From assembly GCA_020631735.1 (NCBI GenBank), contig CM036215.1, positions 11,558,346-11,622,345 of the forward strand: a stretch of 64,000 nt of DNA, in the 5' to 3' direction. Positions 1 to 11,429 of this stretch are shown here, piece after piece. The position numbers were made by a program, and so were the translations under genes. The notes beneath the pieces were generated by a model. The model was not told where the DNA came from. It saw only the letters and a program-made list of their open reading frames with translations, and made no database searches. The stretch's first letter is position 1; each line of letters starts with the position of its first letter. The stretch is from Saccharum officinarum (Eukaryota > Streptophyta > Magnoliopsida > Poales > Poaceae).

Positions 1-1283
1 GGTCGTTCGACAGGCGCGTCCGGTCATCGGGACCGGCGCGTCCGGTCGTTGCCTGGGGCGCGTCCGGTCGTTGTTTTGACCGTTGGGGTCAGTGACCGTT
101 GGAGAATCGGACGCGGCTGAGCGCGTCCGGTCAGTTACAACCAGCGCGTCCGGTCGTCCCGAAATCTGCCCAGTGAAGGGGTAACGGCTCTATTTGACCG
201 TGGGGTTATAAATAGATGCCTTGGCCGGCCGTGGCCAATAGCTGAGCACACTATAGTCTTTGTGACTTGTGTGGTAGTGCTTGGAAGCCCTCTAACTCAC
301 TCATGCTTGATAGTGTTCATCGGATCGAGTGAGAGAGCGATTCTAGTGCGTTGCTTTGAGAGATTGCATCGTGTGGCACTAGGTGATCGTGTTGCAAGCC
401 GGTGGTGCTTGTTACTCTTGGAGGTTGCCACCTCCTAGACGGCTTGGTGGCTTGTGGCTCCGTCGAAGCTCGCAAGAAGATTGTGCGAGGCTCCGGAGAA
501 GCTTTGTGAGGGGGATTGTGCTCACCCCGCGGGGATCGCGAAGAGCAACTCTAGTTAAGCGTGTCATTGAGCTACCACACTTTATGGTAGGTTCTTGCGG
601 TGCCTTTTGAGAGGCTCGGTGTGTGACCGATTAGCCGCCGAACCACGAAGTGTTGGTCGACACAACGGGGACTAGCTTGGTGGCAACCAAGTGAACCTCG
701 GGAGAAAATCACCGTGTCAACATTGTCTACTCTTCTCGGTGGTTTGCTTTCGTGCAACACAAGCTTGTATTTACTTTCATAATACTTGTGCTAGTGTAGT
801 TGCTCTTGTTCTAGTTGTGCTTGTGTAGCTTGCTAGTTGTCTTCTTGCTTGTGTAGCTAGAAGCTTCCCTTTGCGTGACTAATTTGGTTTGTGTAACCTT
901 GTTAGTCACATTGCTTAGTTTGTGTAGCTAAGTGTTTTGCGCTCTCTAATTTGGCATTAGTTGCCTTGTTATTGAGCTTTGCTAGCAAGCTTAAGCTTTG
1001 TGCTTTTGCTTCACTAGTTGTGTAGGAGCTCCCTCGTTTGGCAAAGTACTAGTGCATAGGTTTGTGTGACCTTGCTCTAGAATTGATTAGGTGAGCTCTT
1101 GGTAAGCTTAGCACCTTAGTTGCTTAATTAGGATGTTTGCAAGGTGCTAGAGAACTTAGATAGAGGGGTGTAGTCTTGGCTAGACCGATAAGTTTAATTC
1201 CGTATTTATTTTGGTTAGCCTACGCGTTTAAGTTTTAGAAAGGACTATTCACTCCCCCTCTAGTCCGCCATCTCGACCCTACA
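1..1283 (+). repeat. Sirevirus-type (Ty1/Copia) LTR, 3' part, left edge off window
   Basis: The first 170 bases repeat the motif GCGTCCGGTC, also found in inverted orientation in the LTR at 54,537-56,519. A TATA box follows at 207-214. The block around 600-720 (GAGAGGCTCGGTGTG, GAACCTCGGGA) is clearly homologous to the complement of about 54,940-55,050. The end, CACTCCCCCTCTAG then CCCTACA, parallels the end of the other LTR, so the LTR probably stops near 1283. It abuts LINE coding sequence, so the parent element inserted into the LINE. A solo LTR and a 3' LTR of a longer element are both possible; the left part is not visible. No protein is encoded and short ORFs here are chance. Confidence 0.8.
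207..214 (+). promoter_or_regulatory. TATA box of the left LTR
   Basis: TATAAATA lies downstream of the GCGTCCGGTC repeat block, in the same relative place as the TATA box of the inverted LTR near 55,432. It probably marks the pol II promoter of the retroelement transcript. The call rests on motif and conserved position only. Confidence 0.55.
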
Positions 1284-4274
1284 GCCGCCATATATGTTTG
1301 TCCTCAACCTCAGGCTGCAGCTGAAAATCCATCAAAATAGTACATAGTTGAAGAAATTCCACCATCACGCCAACTGTACGGGCTCCCTGAATGTCTGAAA
1401 TCCAAACCTGGGTAGTGAGGGCGTCCCGGACCGTGCGCCATTTGACCCTCCTTTTGGGAACAGCCGCAAAAAGGCGAGGTGCAAGGTCAGCAATGCATTG
1501 CCCATGGAGCCACCGGTCTATCCAGAAAAGAGTATTTGCACCATCTCCAATTTCAGAAACAACTGCCGCAGAGAAGAAGGCTCTTACTTGGTCCGGCACA
1601 TGGATTGGGAGAGCAGCCCAAGGACGATGAGGCTCTGTTTTCTGTAGCCAAACCCATCTCATGCGGAGGGACCAGCCAAGAGTTTTGAGTTCTAAAATTC
1701 CCAGGCCTCCAAGCTCCGGTGGGCGGCAAACTTTGACCCAAGCCACAAGACAGTGTCCACCTTTTGCATCTTTACGACCTCTCCAAAGAAACCCACGTCG
1801 AATTTTGTCCACCGCTTTGATAGCCCATGGAGGAAAATCAAAGGCCATAGCCAAGTAAACAATCATTCCAGTGAGAACTGCTTGTACCTGTACTCTTCTT
1901 CCAGTCCTTGTCATTAGGTCTGCCTTCCAGCCAGGAAGTTGATCTGCTATGCGGTCGATGATGGGCTGCACTTGTTCTTTAGTAAGTTTTCTTAGAGAGA
2001 GAGGCACACCCAAGTACCTGCAAGGGAAATCAGAGAGTGGGCAGGGCAGCAGGTTCTGTATGGTAGCAAGTTCCGACTCACCACACCTGATTGGCAACAC
2101 ATTACTTTTCTGCAAATTTGTCTTCAGCCCAGAAGCCTCTCCAAAAAGATTTAGGATATCCGTAATTATAGAAATATCACAGGTCTCCGGACGGAGAAAG
2201 AGAGCCACATCATCAGCATAAATAGAAATACGGTGCTGCAAGGCTCTTGCTGACAGGGGCAGCAACAGGCCTTCGTTGGCGGCTTTAGTAATCATGTGCC
2301 CCAAAACATCCATCACCAAGATGAAGAGCATGGGAGAAAGGGGATCACCTTGCCGTAATCCTCGCAGGTGTAGAATATGATCACTGGGCACCCCATTAAC
2401 AAGAACTTGGGTGGATGACGTGGAGAGCAGCCCACTGATGATGTCTCTCCAAATCTGCCCAAAACCAAGCTGCTGCATAACCTCCAGAAGAAAGGGCCAA
2501 GACACGGAGTCAAAGGCCTTGGATATATCAAGTTTGAGAAGAATTCGAGGTTGCTTTTGTTGGTGAAGGAGCCTTGTCGTCTGCTGAACCATCATGAAAT
2601 TATCCTGTATGAATCGCCCTTTTATGAAGGCACTCTGAATAGGAGAGACCATTTGTTGTAGCCGAACAGCGAGACGGTTTGCAAGCATTTTTGTGATTAA
2701 TTTGGCAAAACTATGCACCAGACTTATGGGTCGAAAGTCCTTAGGCTGATCAGCACCATCATTTTTAGGGAGAAGAGTGATATACGCCGAGTTGAGAGCC
2801 CCAAAATTCACAAACTTCCTGTTCCAAACTGTTGAAACCGCTGCCATAATATCCTCCTTTATGATGGACCAACACGTCTTATAAAAACATCCCGTGAAGC
2901 CATCAGGCCCGGGAGCTTTATTTGAGGGTAAATTATTAATTGTGTTCCATACTTCTTCTTCACTAAAAGGGAGCTCGAGATCAGCTAGGTCATGAGTAAT
3001 GATTCCCAACTCAGCTAAGTTTATAGTGTACTCCCTGGCCGTACACTGACCCAACAAATTTTCATAGAAGTCATCAATAGCTGCCGCCTTATCTTCATGG
3101 CTAGTGCAAATCTGATCCCCCACAACAATTTTCCAATAAAATTCTTCCTTTTCCGATGACGAGCATGAAGGTGGAAGAGCTTTGTATTTGCATCACCGTC
3201 CCGGAGCCAGTTGATCCTTGAACGCGACCGAGCAATTGTTCGCTGGAGGGATGCGAGAGCTAGGCTGTGCTTTTTCAGGTTGTTTTTAAGCCATAGTTCG
3301 CCTGGGGATAGCTGACGGTTATCTTGGGCAATCTCAAATTGGTGTAGAATTTCCCTAGCCAAAGCGAGCTGGAAGTTCACCTGACCAACCACTTTGTCGC
3401 TCCAGCTTTGTAGTCCTTTTGTGACAGCTTTAAATTTTTTGTCCAAGGTTATGAAGGGACAACGGTCAACAGGGACAGCAGCCCAGGCATAGGAGACGGC
3501 TTCTTGAAAGCCATCAAGTTTGGGCCAAAAGGATTCAAAGTGAAATCTGCGACGACCCGGATTATTATCTCGTAGGCCAAGCAAAAGGGGGCAGTGGTCA
3601 GAATCCTCCGAAGCCAAACTCTGCAGCAGGCAGTTAGGAAATATGTCCTCCCAGTCCACAGTGCAGAGAACTATATCCAACCTAACTAGAGTAGGGGAAA
3701 CCTGCTGGTTAGACCATGTAAATTTGCGGCCGTGCAATGGAAGGTCCTTGAGAGCAAGATCATTGATAAACCTTCTGAAGCGACCCATCATGGCCCTGTT
3801 GAGATTGGCATTGTTCTTGTCTTCGTCCTTATAGATTATATTGAAATCCCCAGTAATCATTCATGGCCCCGGACATGCTGCCCGAATATCACGTAGTTCC
3901 TGCATGAATTGGATTTTTTCGTCATTAGCTTGTGGTCCATAAACGCAGGTTAGCCACCAAGCCTGCCCATCACCAGCAACAAACTGAATTGTTACACTAT
4001 GGTTGTCAATTCTTTGAACTCCTGAAACACCGATATGGCGTCTCCAGGCAATTAAAATGCCCCCACTAGCACCAGCAGAGGGCACAGCAACGAACTCTGA
4101 AAAATCAGAGCCAAGAGCTGAAAGAATAACCCTTCAGGAATTGCCTGGAATTTTAGTTTCCTGAACACACACGATATCCGACCGTGAAGAGTCCACAAGA
4201 GAGCGCAGGGAATCTTGTCTAGAAGTAGAATTCAAGCCCCTTACATTCCAAATCAGAATTTTGGAAGGATCCAT
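1279..4274 (-). pseudogene. LINE ORF2: endonuclease and reverse transcriptase, broken
   Basis: ORF2 begins at ATG 4272-4274. An EEP-type endonuclease follows, showing CVQETK, VYGP, TGDFN and SDHCP. The reverse transcriptase comes next, with RPISL, QSAFIKGR, LDISKAFDSV, GLRQGDPLSP and the catalytic YADD. Breaks seen: in-frame TGA at 4134-4136 (codon 47), in-frame TGA at 3861-3863 (codon 138, where this family normally has Trp), and a one-base frameshift near 3125 between the endonuclease half and the 614-codon RT half. The reading ends at the LTR junction, so the zf-RVT region is missing. The intact protein would nick target DNA and prime reverse transcription from the nick. The family is certain; the copy cannot be active. 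Confidence 0.9.
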
Positions 4275-6730
4275 TTAACAAAGATTGTCAAAACGACCAA
4301 AATACACCCAATGGCTAAGCCATCATCTCATCACCCTCACACTCCCCAAATACTTCAGGAAGGGACCAATTGAAGAGTGCAGAGAGAGCCTGGAGATGGG
4401 AATCCGGGAGTGGATGCTTGAATAACTTTGCATAATCATCTAAGGCCTGTTGGTCAATACCATCATTTTCTTCAATGAGTTCCAGAGTCCTCATTACGTT
4501 CTTCTTTGTCCTTCTCTCCAAATCGTTAAAACCAAATTCTGTCGTCGCACCAGCCAGGCGCCGGCTACGCCGTGGGATGGCGCCAGGAGGTAGATTCTTG
4601 CCTTGGCGCTTGTTGATAGCCGGGACGGGGAGAAGGCATGTACAGCTTCGGGCGATCTTGTCGATGAAGGCTGTCCGAGCATCCTCAGCCGCTGACGGGA
4701 TAACCGAAACAGCTGCCCCGTCCCGCGCTGGAGAAGGGCCTCCCGCCCTCACCGGGGGAGTAGAAGGTTCGGCCACCATGACCGGGGATGACGTCACCCG
4801 AGCGGGATCCCCATCCGTTGCCAGCAAAGCGAACGGCGAGGTCACCACGGATCGAGCAGACCCACGTGAACGTTGGCGGGGGCGGCGTCTGGAGTAAACC
4901 TTGAGCAGCTTCGCTGGGGTCTTGGGCGCGCGACGCCTGGAGTAAACTTGGAGCGTGTGCGATGGGGTCTTGGACAGTAGCGGCGGGGTGACCAGCAGGT
5001 TGAACTCCGGTATGGGGGAAGACAGAGATTGTGGCGAGGCCGGCTCCACCGTTGCCTCATCTGTGTGGAAGAGGAGAGGAGAGCGTGGTGAGGCCGGTAA
5101 TACCGTCGCCCCGCCAAGGCCCACCTCAACCTCGTCAGGTCCAGTCTTCAAGCCCAAATTGTCACCAGGGTTGCCCTCCGACCTCAGCCCACCACCGGCC
5201 CGAGGGAGGACAATATCTTTCTCAACTTCAAAACGCTCCAAGGTGGGAGAGATTACAGAAGGGACTGCAACTGCGTCGTCGATTGACGGGCTTCCGCCAA
5301 CCAGCGTGTTCGAGGAAAAAGCAGCCGTCACCACGGCCTCGGCGACAGGAGAATTAATGCAACAGAACTCTACCGTTGGGAGGTTCACCAGGAGCAGTCG
5401 TCTGCACAGCCTCGGCGACGGGAGAGTTAATGCAACAGAGCATGGTTGGCAGTTCACCAGGGGACATCAATGGCCGCTTGGGAGTCGATGACCGGTTCCA
5501 GAAAGGCCGCGGTTGTTGTCCCCCGCACATGGTCAGACCCGCGCCCTTCACCGCCAGTGCCGGACACGCCAGACGGGCCATCCATAGCCGGACACGGTCC
5601 AGAAGGTCGTGGTGGCGAAGGAGACCGCAGCCGGCGCCTCCGACGCGCAGAAACATCCCGATCCTCGCCGTCCTCGGGCGGAGGGGGTGGGCTTGCCGCA
5701 AAACCAGCAGGGTGAATTCGAACTGAGAACCGGATGTCAATATCATACTCGAGCACACGCTTCACCGGCGGATCCTCCATTGCAGCGACCGGCGGCTCAG
5801 CAACCCACAACTTTCTGGAACGAGGAATTAGCCTGGGGTCCGAGCACCAGGCTGAGCAATGAAAAACAGACAAGTCCGTCAAGTTGAGTGTGTCCTGATG
5901 CACACGCTGAATCCAGGCATGAGGGCTCAGCAATTGTTCCACCGTCGAGGTCTCCCACACGTGGCCAGGAATGTTGCGGAGCTCGAAATCAATCAGCCAT
6001 GGCAGAATCTTCCCAGATGCACCCATTAGTCTGCTCCACTTCTTGCACAGCAGGCTGAAATTGGGGGCACGAAGCGGCTGTTGGAGACCAACTAGAAAAT
6101 CCACCGAGCCAAGGTCGGGAAGGACGAGGAGATAACTTGCAGAGGCACGACGAAGGACCAAGGAATTTGCAGCGACGTCCAACCGGGCAGCGATCGCCGC
6201 CGCAACCATGTTCGCCTCGGCGAGGGGCTCATCACCAATGACAGTCACCGCCACTGCAAACGCGAGATCATCATCAGCCCTAGCAATGGCATCTGTCCAG
6301 TTGATGATGCATGGAAGATGCTGTTCAGAAGATGAGGGATCAACGGGAGCCGCAGCAGGGGACGCTTCAGGCAAAACTTCGGTGGCCGGGGGTGAACCAG
6401 AGCGTCCCTGGGCACGCTGACGGCGGCCCGGACGTCGACGCCGGCGCCGGCCCGTCGTTGAGTCCTGACCACTATCAGAACATCCATGTGGCGCCCCAGC
6501 CGTGCCAGCCGCGCCACTCGACCCGCCCGCTGGCACAGACCGTTGCGGGAGGGGAGCATCGGACGTCACAGGGATCGTAGAGATACGGCGCCACAAAGAG
6601 ACGCGCCTTTGCAGGGAGGCAGTGGTATGTGCCGTTGCGACAGCCTCGGCCGCGCCCATCCCCAATCCCGCCGGAGAAGACCGTTGCGGGTTCTTATTTG
6701 CAATTTGAATTAGTTCCATGCATTTCAAAG
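1284..6730 (-). mobile_element. L1-type LINE, 3'-truncated by an LTR insertion, inactive
   Basis: The order ORF1 (upper coordinates) then ORF2 (endonuclease plus reverse transcriptase) on the minus strand is the standard plant L1 layout. The 3' end is lost where the LTR abuts at about 1283. ORF2 stops just before the zinc-binding C-terminal region seen in plant LINEs, so that part and any poly(A) tail should lie left of the window. The 5' limit near 6730 is set only by the end of recognisable ORF1. No target-site duplication could be identified. Confidence 0.8.
4315..6728 (-). pseudogene. LINE ORF1: nucleic-acid-binding gag-like protein, frameshifted
   Basis: Two open segments overlap near 5455 in different frames: 6728-5454 (424 codons) and 5457-4315 (380 codons). 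The first holds an Arg-rich stretch (GRRRRRRPGRRQR), a central globular region (VGLQQPLRAPNFSLL, GHVWETSTVEQLL) and a Pro/Arg-rich tail. The second is Pro/Ser/Arg-rich and ends in a conserved acidic helical region (RRSRRLAG, DDYAKLFKHPL, ALSALFNW) that I recall from grass LINE ORF1 proteins. No CCHC knuckle was found. ORF1 proteins coat LINE RNA. The spacing of 40 bases to ORF2 fits a bicistronic L1 transcript. The single frameshift disables it. Confidence 0.7.
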
Positions 6731-7590
6731 ATATTCATGGTGCCTAATGAGACTCATAGCTACAAATTCACTTTGATGCCTATTCCATTAATCTTGCACG
6801 CTACCTTACCCGCACTCGACTCTACATATTGATCATAGTTTGCTATATCGAGACTCTGTCCCACTTCAATTATGTCAGTATATTAGATTTTTGTTCCTCC
6901 CATATTGTTCTTCCAAAATTCTGGCAAAGTACAAAGGCTAAATTCAGAGCTTCCTCTGTTTTCATTCCATATTTAGTTTCCTATCTCTTTTTTTACATAT
7001 ACGTGTGCCTGCTAATTGTAATTTTTTTCAACAGATTACAGAGGTTCAAACCATCAATGATAAAGAAGAATATCTGTGCAAAATGAAATGAACAACTCAA
7101 CCTTTGCAGCTCCTGTAAAAATGGTATGCATTCAGTTTCATGTGATCTCCCCCTTTGTTTCCTAAATCTATTGCATGTTTTTTTGTTCCATTCAATACCA
7201 TAGTAATGCCGCTGCTGCTTTAGCATACACCACATTAGCGCCGTTAACATTGACATGTAAATATTTCTGTTTATTATTCATGACAATTGTATTTCGCAGT
7301 TCTACTTATCAATTGTTTGTCACCAATGGCTGGAGCATAACAGACTAATAGACGACAGAATTCTCCTCACAAGAATGTTTCAACGATTAGTGTTCGTGGA
7401 TGCCTACAGAAATTCTAATTGTTGTTTACCTTGGTGTACACTGGATGTATATCTACCTATCTTATTGCTCATATTACACTCTCTATATATAACATGTTTT
7501 CTGACTTCAGAATCTGTCCTGTGCCCACCTAACGCGCGCGAGGGCGCGCGCCTGCCACAGTAACTCATAAAACATGGGGTATTACAGAAC
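6731..7590. other. AT-rich interval without a recognised gene
   Basis: No coding exon or repeat with clear ends was identified. A (GC)n-like hairpin, GCGCGCG then AGG then GCGCGCGC, sits at about 7531-7551. It may be part of an element end but lacks other terminal signals. Confidence 0.5.
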
Positions 7591-7956
7591 ATGTGGCAGG
7601 TTGATGGGGCAGCAGAAGGGGCGTTTGTAGATGGTGCTCAACACCTTGGTGTTCTTCTTGATGCCATGTTAGGAGCTGGAGTGACAGCTGATGGTGAGTC
7701 AAAAAAAAAGGAATTGGGTAGTGTCATGAAAATAGCGGTTATGTCATATGGAGAGCCAACCCCAGTACGGCGGAGCAAACGGAATGTGGATGTGGCCAAT
7801 GTGAACTCTCTGGAGAAGGCAGAAAGAAGAGTTGCTGTCAAGAACCTCGAGGAACCCCAAGGTAATTTAAATGATAAATCAATTTGTTCCTTTTCTAATG
7901 TTCGTATTAAGGAAAACTTAGGGGAAGTGGGTATTAGTTTGGATGACAATAATTAA
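7591..7956 (+). pseudogene. LINE ORF1-like C-terminal scrap
   Basis: An open 121-codon stretch contains TPVRRSKR, NSLEKAERR, VKNLEE, SFSNVRI and VGISL in that order. I recall the same order (RRS-R, SLEKA, KNL, SFSN, GISL) from C-termini of grass LINE/retroelement ORF1 proteins. No start context or upstream domain is present, so it is probably a fragment unrelated to the minus-strand LINE next to it. The stop at 7954-7956 precedes a MITE by 25 bases. Assignment rests on remembered motifs and is moderate; otherwise it is an unknown ORF. Confidence 0.45.
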
Positions 7957-7981
7957 TGGATAACCAATCCACGGAAGTGTA

Positions 7982-8073
7982 GCCTGTTCGTTTGAGATTA
8001 TCAGCTAGATCAGCCAGTCAGTGTTTTTCTCTCACAAAAAACCAGTCAGATTTCAGCCCAAGCGAACGGGCTG
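7982..8073. mobile_element. Short MITE with inverted ends
   Basis: The left end GCCTGTTCGTTTG and the right end CAAGCGAACGGGC are inverted complements with two or three mismatches, about 92 bp apart. The related sequence GCCCTGTTCGCTTGA recurs at 39,676. Ends of this type belong to a common non-autonomous DNA transposon family in grasses. Superfamily and target duplication could not be set with confidence. Confidence 0.6.
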
Positions 8074-8298
8074 CAATTTGACCCCGATTTGTCTCTGTTC
8101 CTTCTTTGGGATTTGGGAGGGTTTAAAATTTCACCGAAACATCACGAATTGCAGCAATTTCAGTGGTGGCCGAAAAAAAAACGAAATTCTGTATTGTAGA
8201 CTCATTTTATTCTATGGTTTATTTATGTTGCATATTCTTCTATTTAATAGTTATAAATCTTGCTAATATTTTATTTAAATATAAAAATTTTAGAAAAA

Positions 8299-8336
8299 CT
8301 AGGCAGTTCCCCCGCGTAATGCACGGGCGCGAGCTG
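8299..8336 (-). mobile_element. Helitron-type 3' terminus (minus strand)
   Basis: Read on the minus strand, a GC-rich imperfect hairpin (CCCGTGCATTACGCGGGG) is followed about 11 bases later by CTAG and then a T. This is the usual Helitron 3' end: hairpin, CTRR, insertion before T. The matching TC 5' end, which would be at a higher coordinate, was not located. Confidence 0.5.
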
Positions 8337-8910
8337 AGAATAGCAATCGGCGCTACATTACATGCCTTTGTATATCAAACAAAAAAGATCATAAAAGGTT
8401 CAAGTTACATGGTTATTCTAAGCGTACACGGAAGGAAGAATGAAGTGAACCCTAATGTAGCAAAAGGCTGACCAATTCCTGGTTTTTGACACCCCTTTTT
8501 GTCTAAGTTCCATCTACATGCGCAGAAACGTAAGCAAAGCAATTAGTTCTGAAAATGATAGCAAAAAAGAATGGAAATTGGCCTTTATACTGCATTCATA
8601 TCAGGTTCAACACTCATTGTAAAAAAGTTTCATTAAAGTAAACGAAGAAGGGAACTGACTCGGAAATTCCAATGCTTGTTTCATAGAACTATCATGTATG
8701 CAGCGACTTCATCGCGTGGCAATAAGTGCTTCATATGGCAAGTGCGTGTTGGATATTTGTCCCCAGATCATCTGTTTTTATACTTCATGGCGACAGGTAA
8801 TTGATAGAGCAACTTCAGGTACTGGAGAGTAAACTCACATATACCAATAGTGGTATGGCCGTGAACCTGAAAATAGCACATGCAAGAAGAAACTAAGGTT
8901 TTAACTAATA
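8337..8910. other. No recognised gene; probable Helitron-derived filler
   Basis: AT-rich sequence between two Helitron-like termini. No exon, RNA gene or terminal repeat was recognised. Confidence 0.4.
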
Positions 8911-8941
8911 CTAGGTAGCGTGCACGTGCATTGCTATGGGA
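8911..8941 (-). mobile_element. Second Helitron-type 3' terminus (minus strand)
   Basis: On the minus strand, CAATGCACGTGCACG is followed by CTACCTAG and then T. The stem is weaker than at 8299 and 19,340 but the layout of hairpin then CTAG/T is the same. It could be the end of a Helitron carrying the gene relics at 10.5-14.9 kb, which lie on the same strand. That link is inference. Confidence 0.4.
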
Positions 8942-9627
8942 CCACTAAACTTTGGTACTAAAAACACACGGATCGTACAATAAGATAACAATACTGTGAA
9001 ATTAAATACCGATGTTAAAATGATATTTAATCCAAAAAGTAAAGTTTATGAAATTAACACAGTCACGGAGAGCGTGGTGACGTAGGCTCACCAACTCTAC
9101 TGTATAAACCTTTACATGTCTTGCAACTGGAACAAATAATGCCCTAATAATTTGAGCATGAACGTGTTGTATTGTTAAAAAAAACGATAATGCGAGCGCG
9201 ATGTTCGGAATTTCAATATTACAAATTGAATTTGTGCATGGCTAAAATTCTTATTGATAGTTTGCAATCATCAAGGTATGCATTTATAGTATTGTACATT
9301 TGTGCATACGCACCATAAAATTTCATATCACTGTAACAAGATTAATTGATTTCTCTACCTTTTAGAACTAACCATCTCTTTGAATTATCAGTTTGCTTTG
9401 TACAAGATTGGTATACCAAGGTCATCCTTCTTCATATTTTAGATAATAACATGCCTTCAACCATATGCCCCTAGTATTGAATTATGATCCAGTTTAGTAT
9501 GCATTTGACGCTTCAAAACATTGTTCCATAAATATCTGTAATTAGTAACTCAATGAGATATAGGCTATTATTTAATTGAATACAAAAGACTCGTAATGAA
9601 TAGACTATAATTCTAGCATACTATAAT
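8942..9627. other. AT-rich interval, nothing recognised
   Basis: No coding potential or structured repeat was seen between the Helitron-like end and the SINE target duplication. Confidence 0.5.
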
Positions 9628-9641
9628 GGGACCATCATACT

Positions 9642-9945
9642 TTTTTTTATTACCTCAACCTTACAGTCCAAGCTTTAGTGTCCGAACTCACGTACTTAAC
9701 ACACACCACACGCACACAACCCACTCACTCACACCCCTAAGTGCGCAAGGTAGATCTACATCCTATACTTAGGCTATGAACCACGACTGAGAGATCTGAC
9801 AGTGGTGGTACATCCGTGTGAGGCAACAGAGATTATTTAGGAACTACTGTTCCCGGTGGGAAAATCCGCGTCGAGTGAGACTCGAACACAGGACCGGTGG
9901 CTTCCACAGCCGGAGGCCAACCAACCGAGCTACGGCATGGTCCCC
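9642..9945 (-). mobile_element. tRNA-derived SINE with 14-bp target duplication
   Basis: GGGACCATCATACT occurs at 9628-9641 and again at 9946-9959, flanking about 304 bp. On the minus strand the element starts with a tRNA-like head: A box TAGCTCGGTTGG and B box TGTTCGAGTCTC. It ends in an A-rich tail (seen as T8 on the plus strand). Together these are the hallmarks of a SINE, transcribed by pol III and moved by LINE machinery. The tail region (GTGTGAGTGAGTGGG and GTGTGCGTGTGG) resembles the SINE at 16,740, so the two are probably relatives. Confidence 0.88.
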
Positions 9946-10360
9946 GGGACCATCATACTCACATATCTTGAAATTGCAACAAAGCTATTCACCCTTTCTA
10001 GAACAAAAGTAGTTACAGGAGGCACGCAAAATTTCAATGCAATTGAGCTTTTAGAACTTTGTATATAGGAGAAGGGATAGACAGTGTAGTCATTTTTCAG
10101 TGACTGGAATAGGAGAAGATCCCTGCAGACAGCTTCCTAAGCTGCCATGGCCCCTGTGCACAGTCAAGTTTTATATAGTATTAGGAGATGATGTGTATAT
10201 GTACCCATATGTTGCAAACAATTTATGCAAAAGAAAAACTTAAAATATGGAGATATTCCTGTGTTCTTTGTTGTTTCCCAACTGCCAGATTAAAATATAT
10301 CTAGCAGGAAGGTACTACTACTCAAAGTCATCACTTGCTATGAAGCTGATCAAAGTACAA

Positions 10361-10438
10361 CTTATTCTGCATGGATAGCCTTGAATATTCTTAATACGCC
10401 ACAGCTCATTCTGCATGGATAGCCTTGACAATTCTTAA
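10361..10438. repeat. Two-copy tandem duplication, period 44
   Basis: CTGCATGGATAGCCTTGA recurs with flanking similarity at 10,361-10,394 and 10,405-10,438. It is a local duplication in non-coding sequence. Confidence 0.7.
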
Positions 10439-11429
10439 AGTCCGAGGGGAAAAAGGTCTACACAAGATTAGAGCACATAGCAGCCTTCCCCAAGCTCTAG
10501 ACAGTACAAATTTCGCAAGGAATGAAAAAGAACACAACCTAACCAAACTATGTAAATGAATTTCGGATTGATCGGCCGCCGACGAGGCGCGGAGGCCTCC
10601 ACTCTCCTCTAGGCTCTAGATTTGGCGCTCCACAGCGGGAAGAACCACAGCCCAGCGACCCAATTCCGGCACCGCAATAGTAAGTCAATAACCGGCTGGG
10701 AAACCGCCCCTAGAGGAGAGATCACAAGCAATTCATGACCACACAAAACCACAGATCAGAGCAAAGGCGATGCCTTTGGGGAGCAGGGGCTCAAGGGGGA
10801 GCCAAATCCAGCGTCAAGATCGTATCTTTGTGTGTCTCGGTAGCTGTGGTGGCGGAGGAGGGAGGGAGACAACGCCAGAGAGGTGTGAGTGCTGCGTTAC
10901 CGGGTAGACGTGAGTGCCACGGAGTTTGCGCCCGCCGACCTGGCGCGACCATTCAGGGTTGGATCGCTGCCGTGGTTCACCATCAGCAGTTCTACGCCGG
11001 CGTGTTCCTCGCGGCGCTGGCATCATGCATAGATAAGTTCAAGAGGAATTCTCATTTGACGCTTAAGAGTTTTTTGTTTCCGCAGTTGTAGACTTGCAGT
11101 ATATAAATACAGATACCTCTATTGCTCCTATTGTAACTTCCACTGTCAAATTAATAGTTTTGAAAACTCAAGGCACAAAAGTTGACAAGAAAAAATGTAG
11201 AGAGAATAGGTAATTTGTACCAAAAAGCATCATTTCTCTGAGGTAACAAGTTTCCTGTGCTTTAGTCCTGCATGTGAACAATGATGAAGTGATAGTAGAA
11301 TCATGGATCCAACTATTGCTGACAAACATCACACAAATGTAATAGCTTCTATCAACAGTTCAGTTTCAACGCTATAATCATATACTATCAGAAGAAAATA
11401 GGCAATCTGACAATTACCAGGAAGCAAGT
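10439..11429. other. Chimeric non-coding interval, GC-rich 5'-UTR-like block
   Basis: About 10,560-11,030 is GC-rich and, on the minus strand, looks like a leader/first-exon region of an unidentified plant gene. No protein could be recognised. The abrupt composition change against AT-rich flanks suggests a captured fragment. Confidence 0.35.

Noticed and set aside
5031..5758. Plus-strand frames opposite LINE ORF1
   Set aside because: They are GC-driven shadows of the minus-strand ORF1, with no homology or splice context.
7531..7551. GCGCGC hairpin as a Helitron terminus
   Set aside because: No CTRR at the right distance on either strand.
9856..9945. Functional tRNA gene
   Set aside because: The A and B boxes belong to a SINE head with target duplications and an A tail. 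No complete cloverleaf is present.
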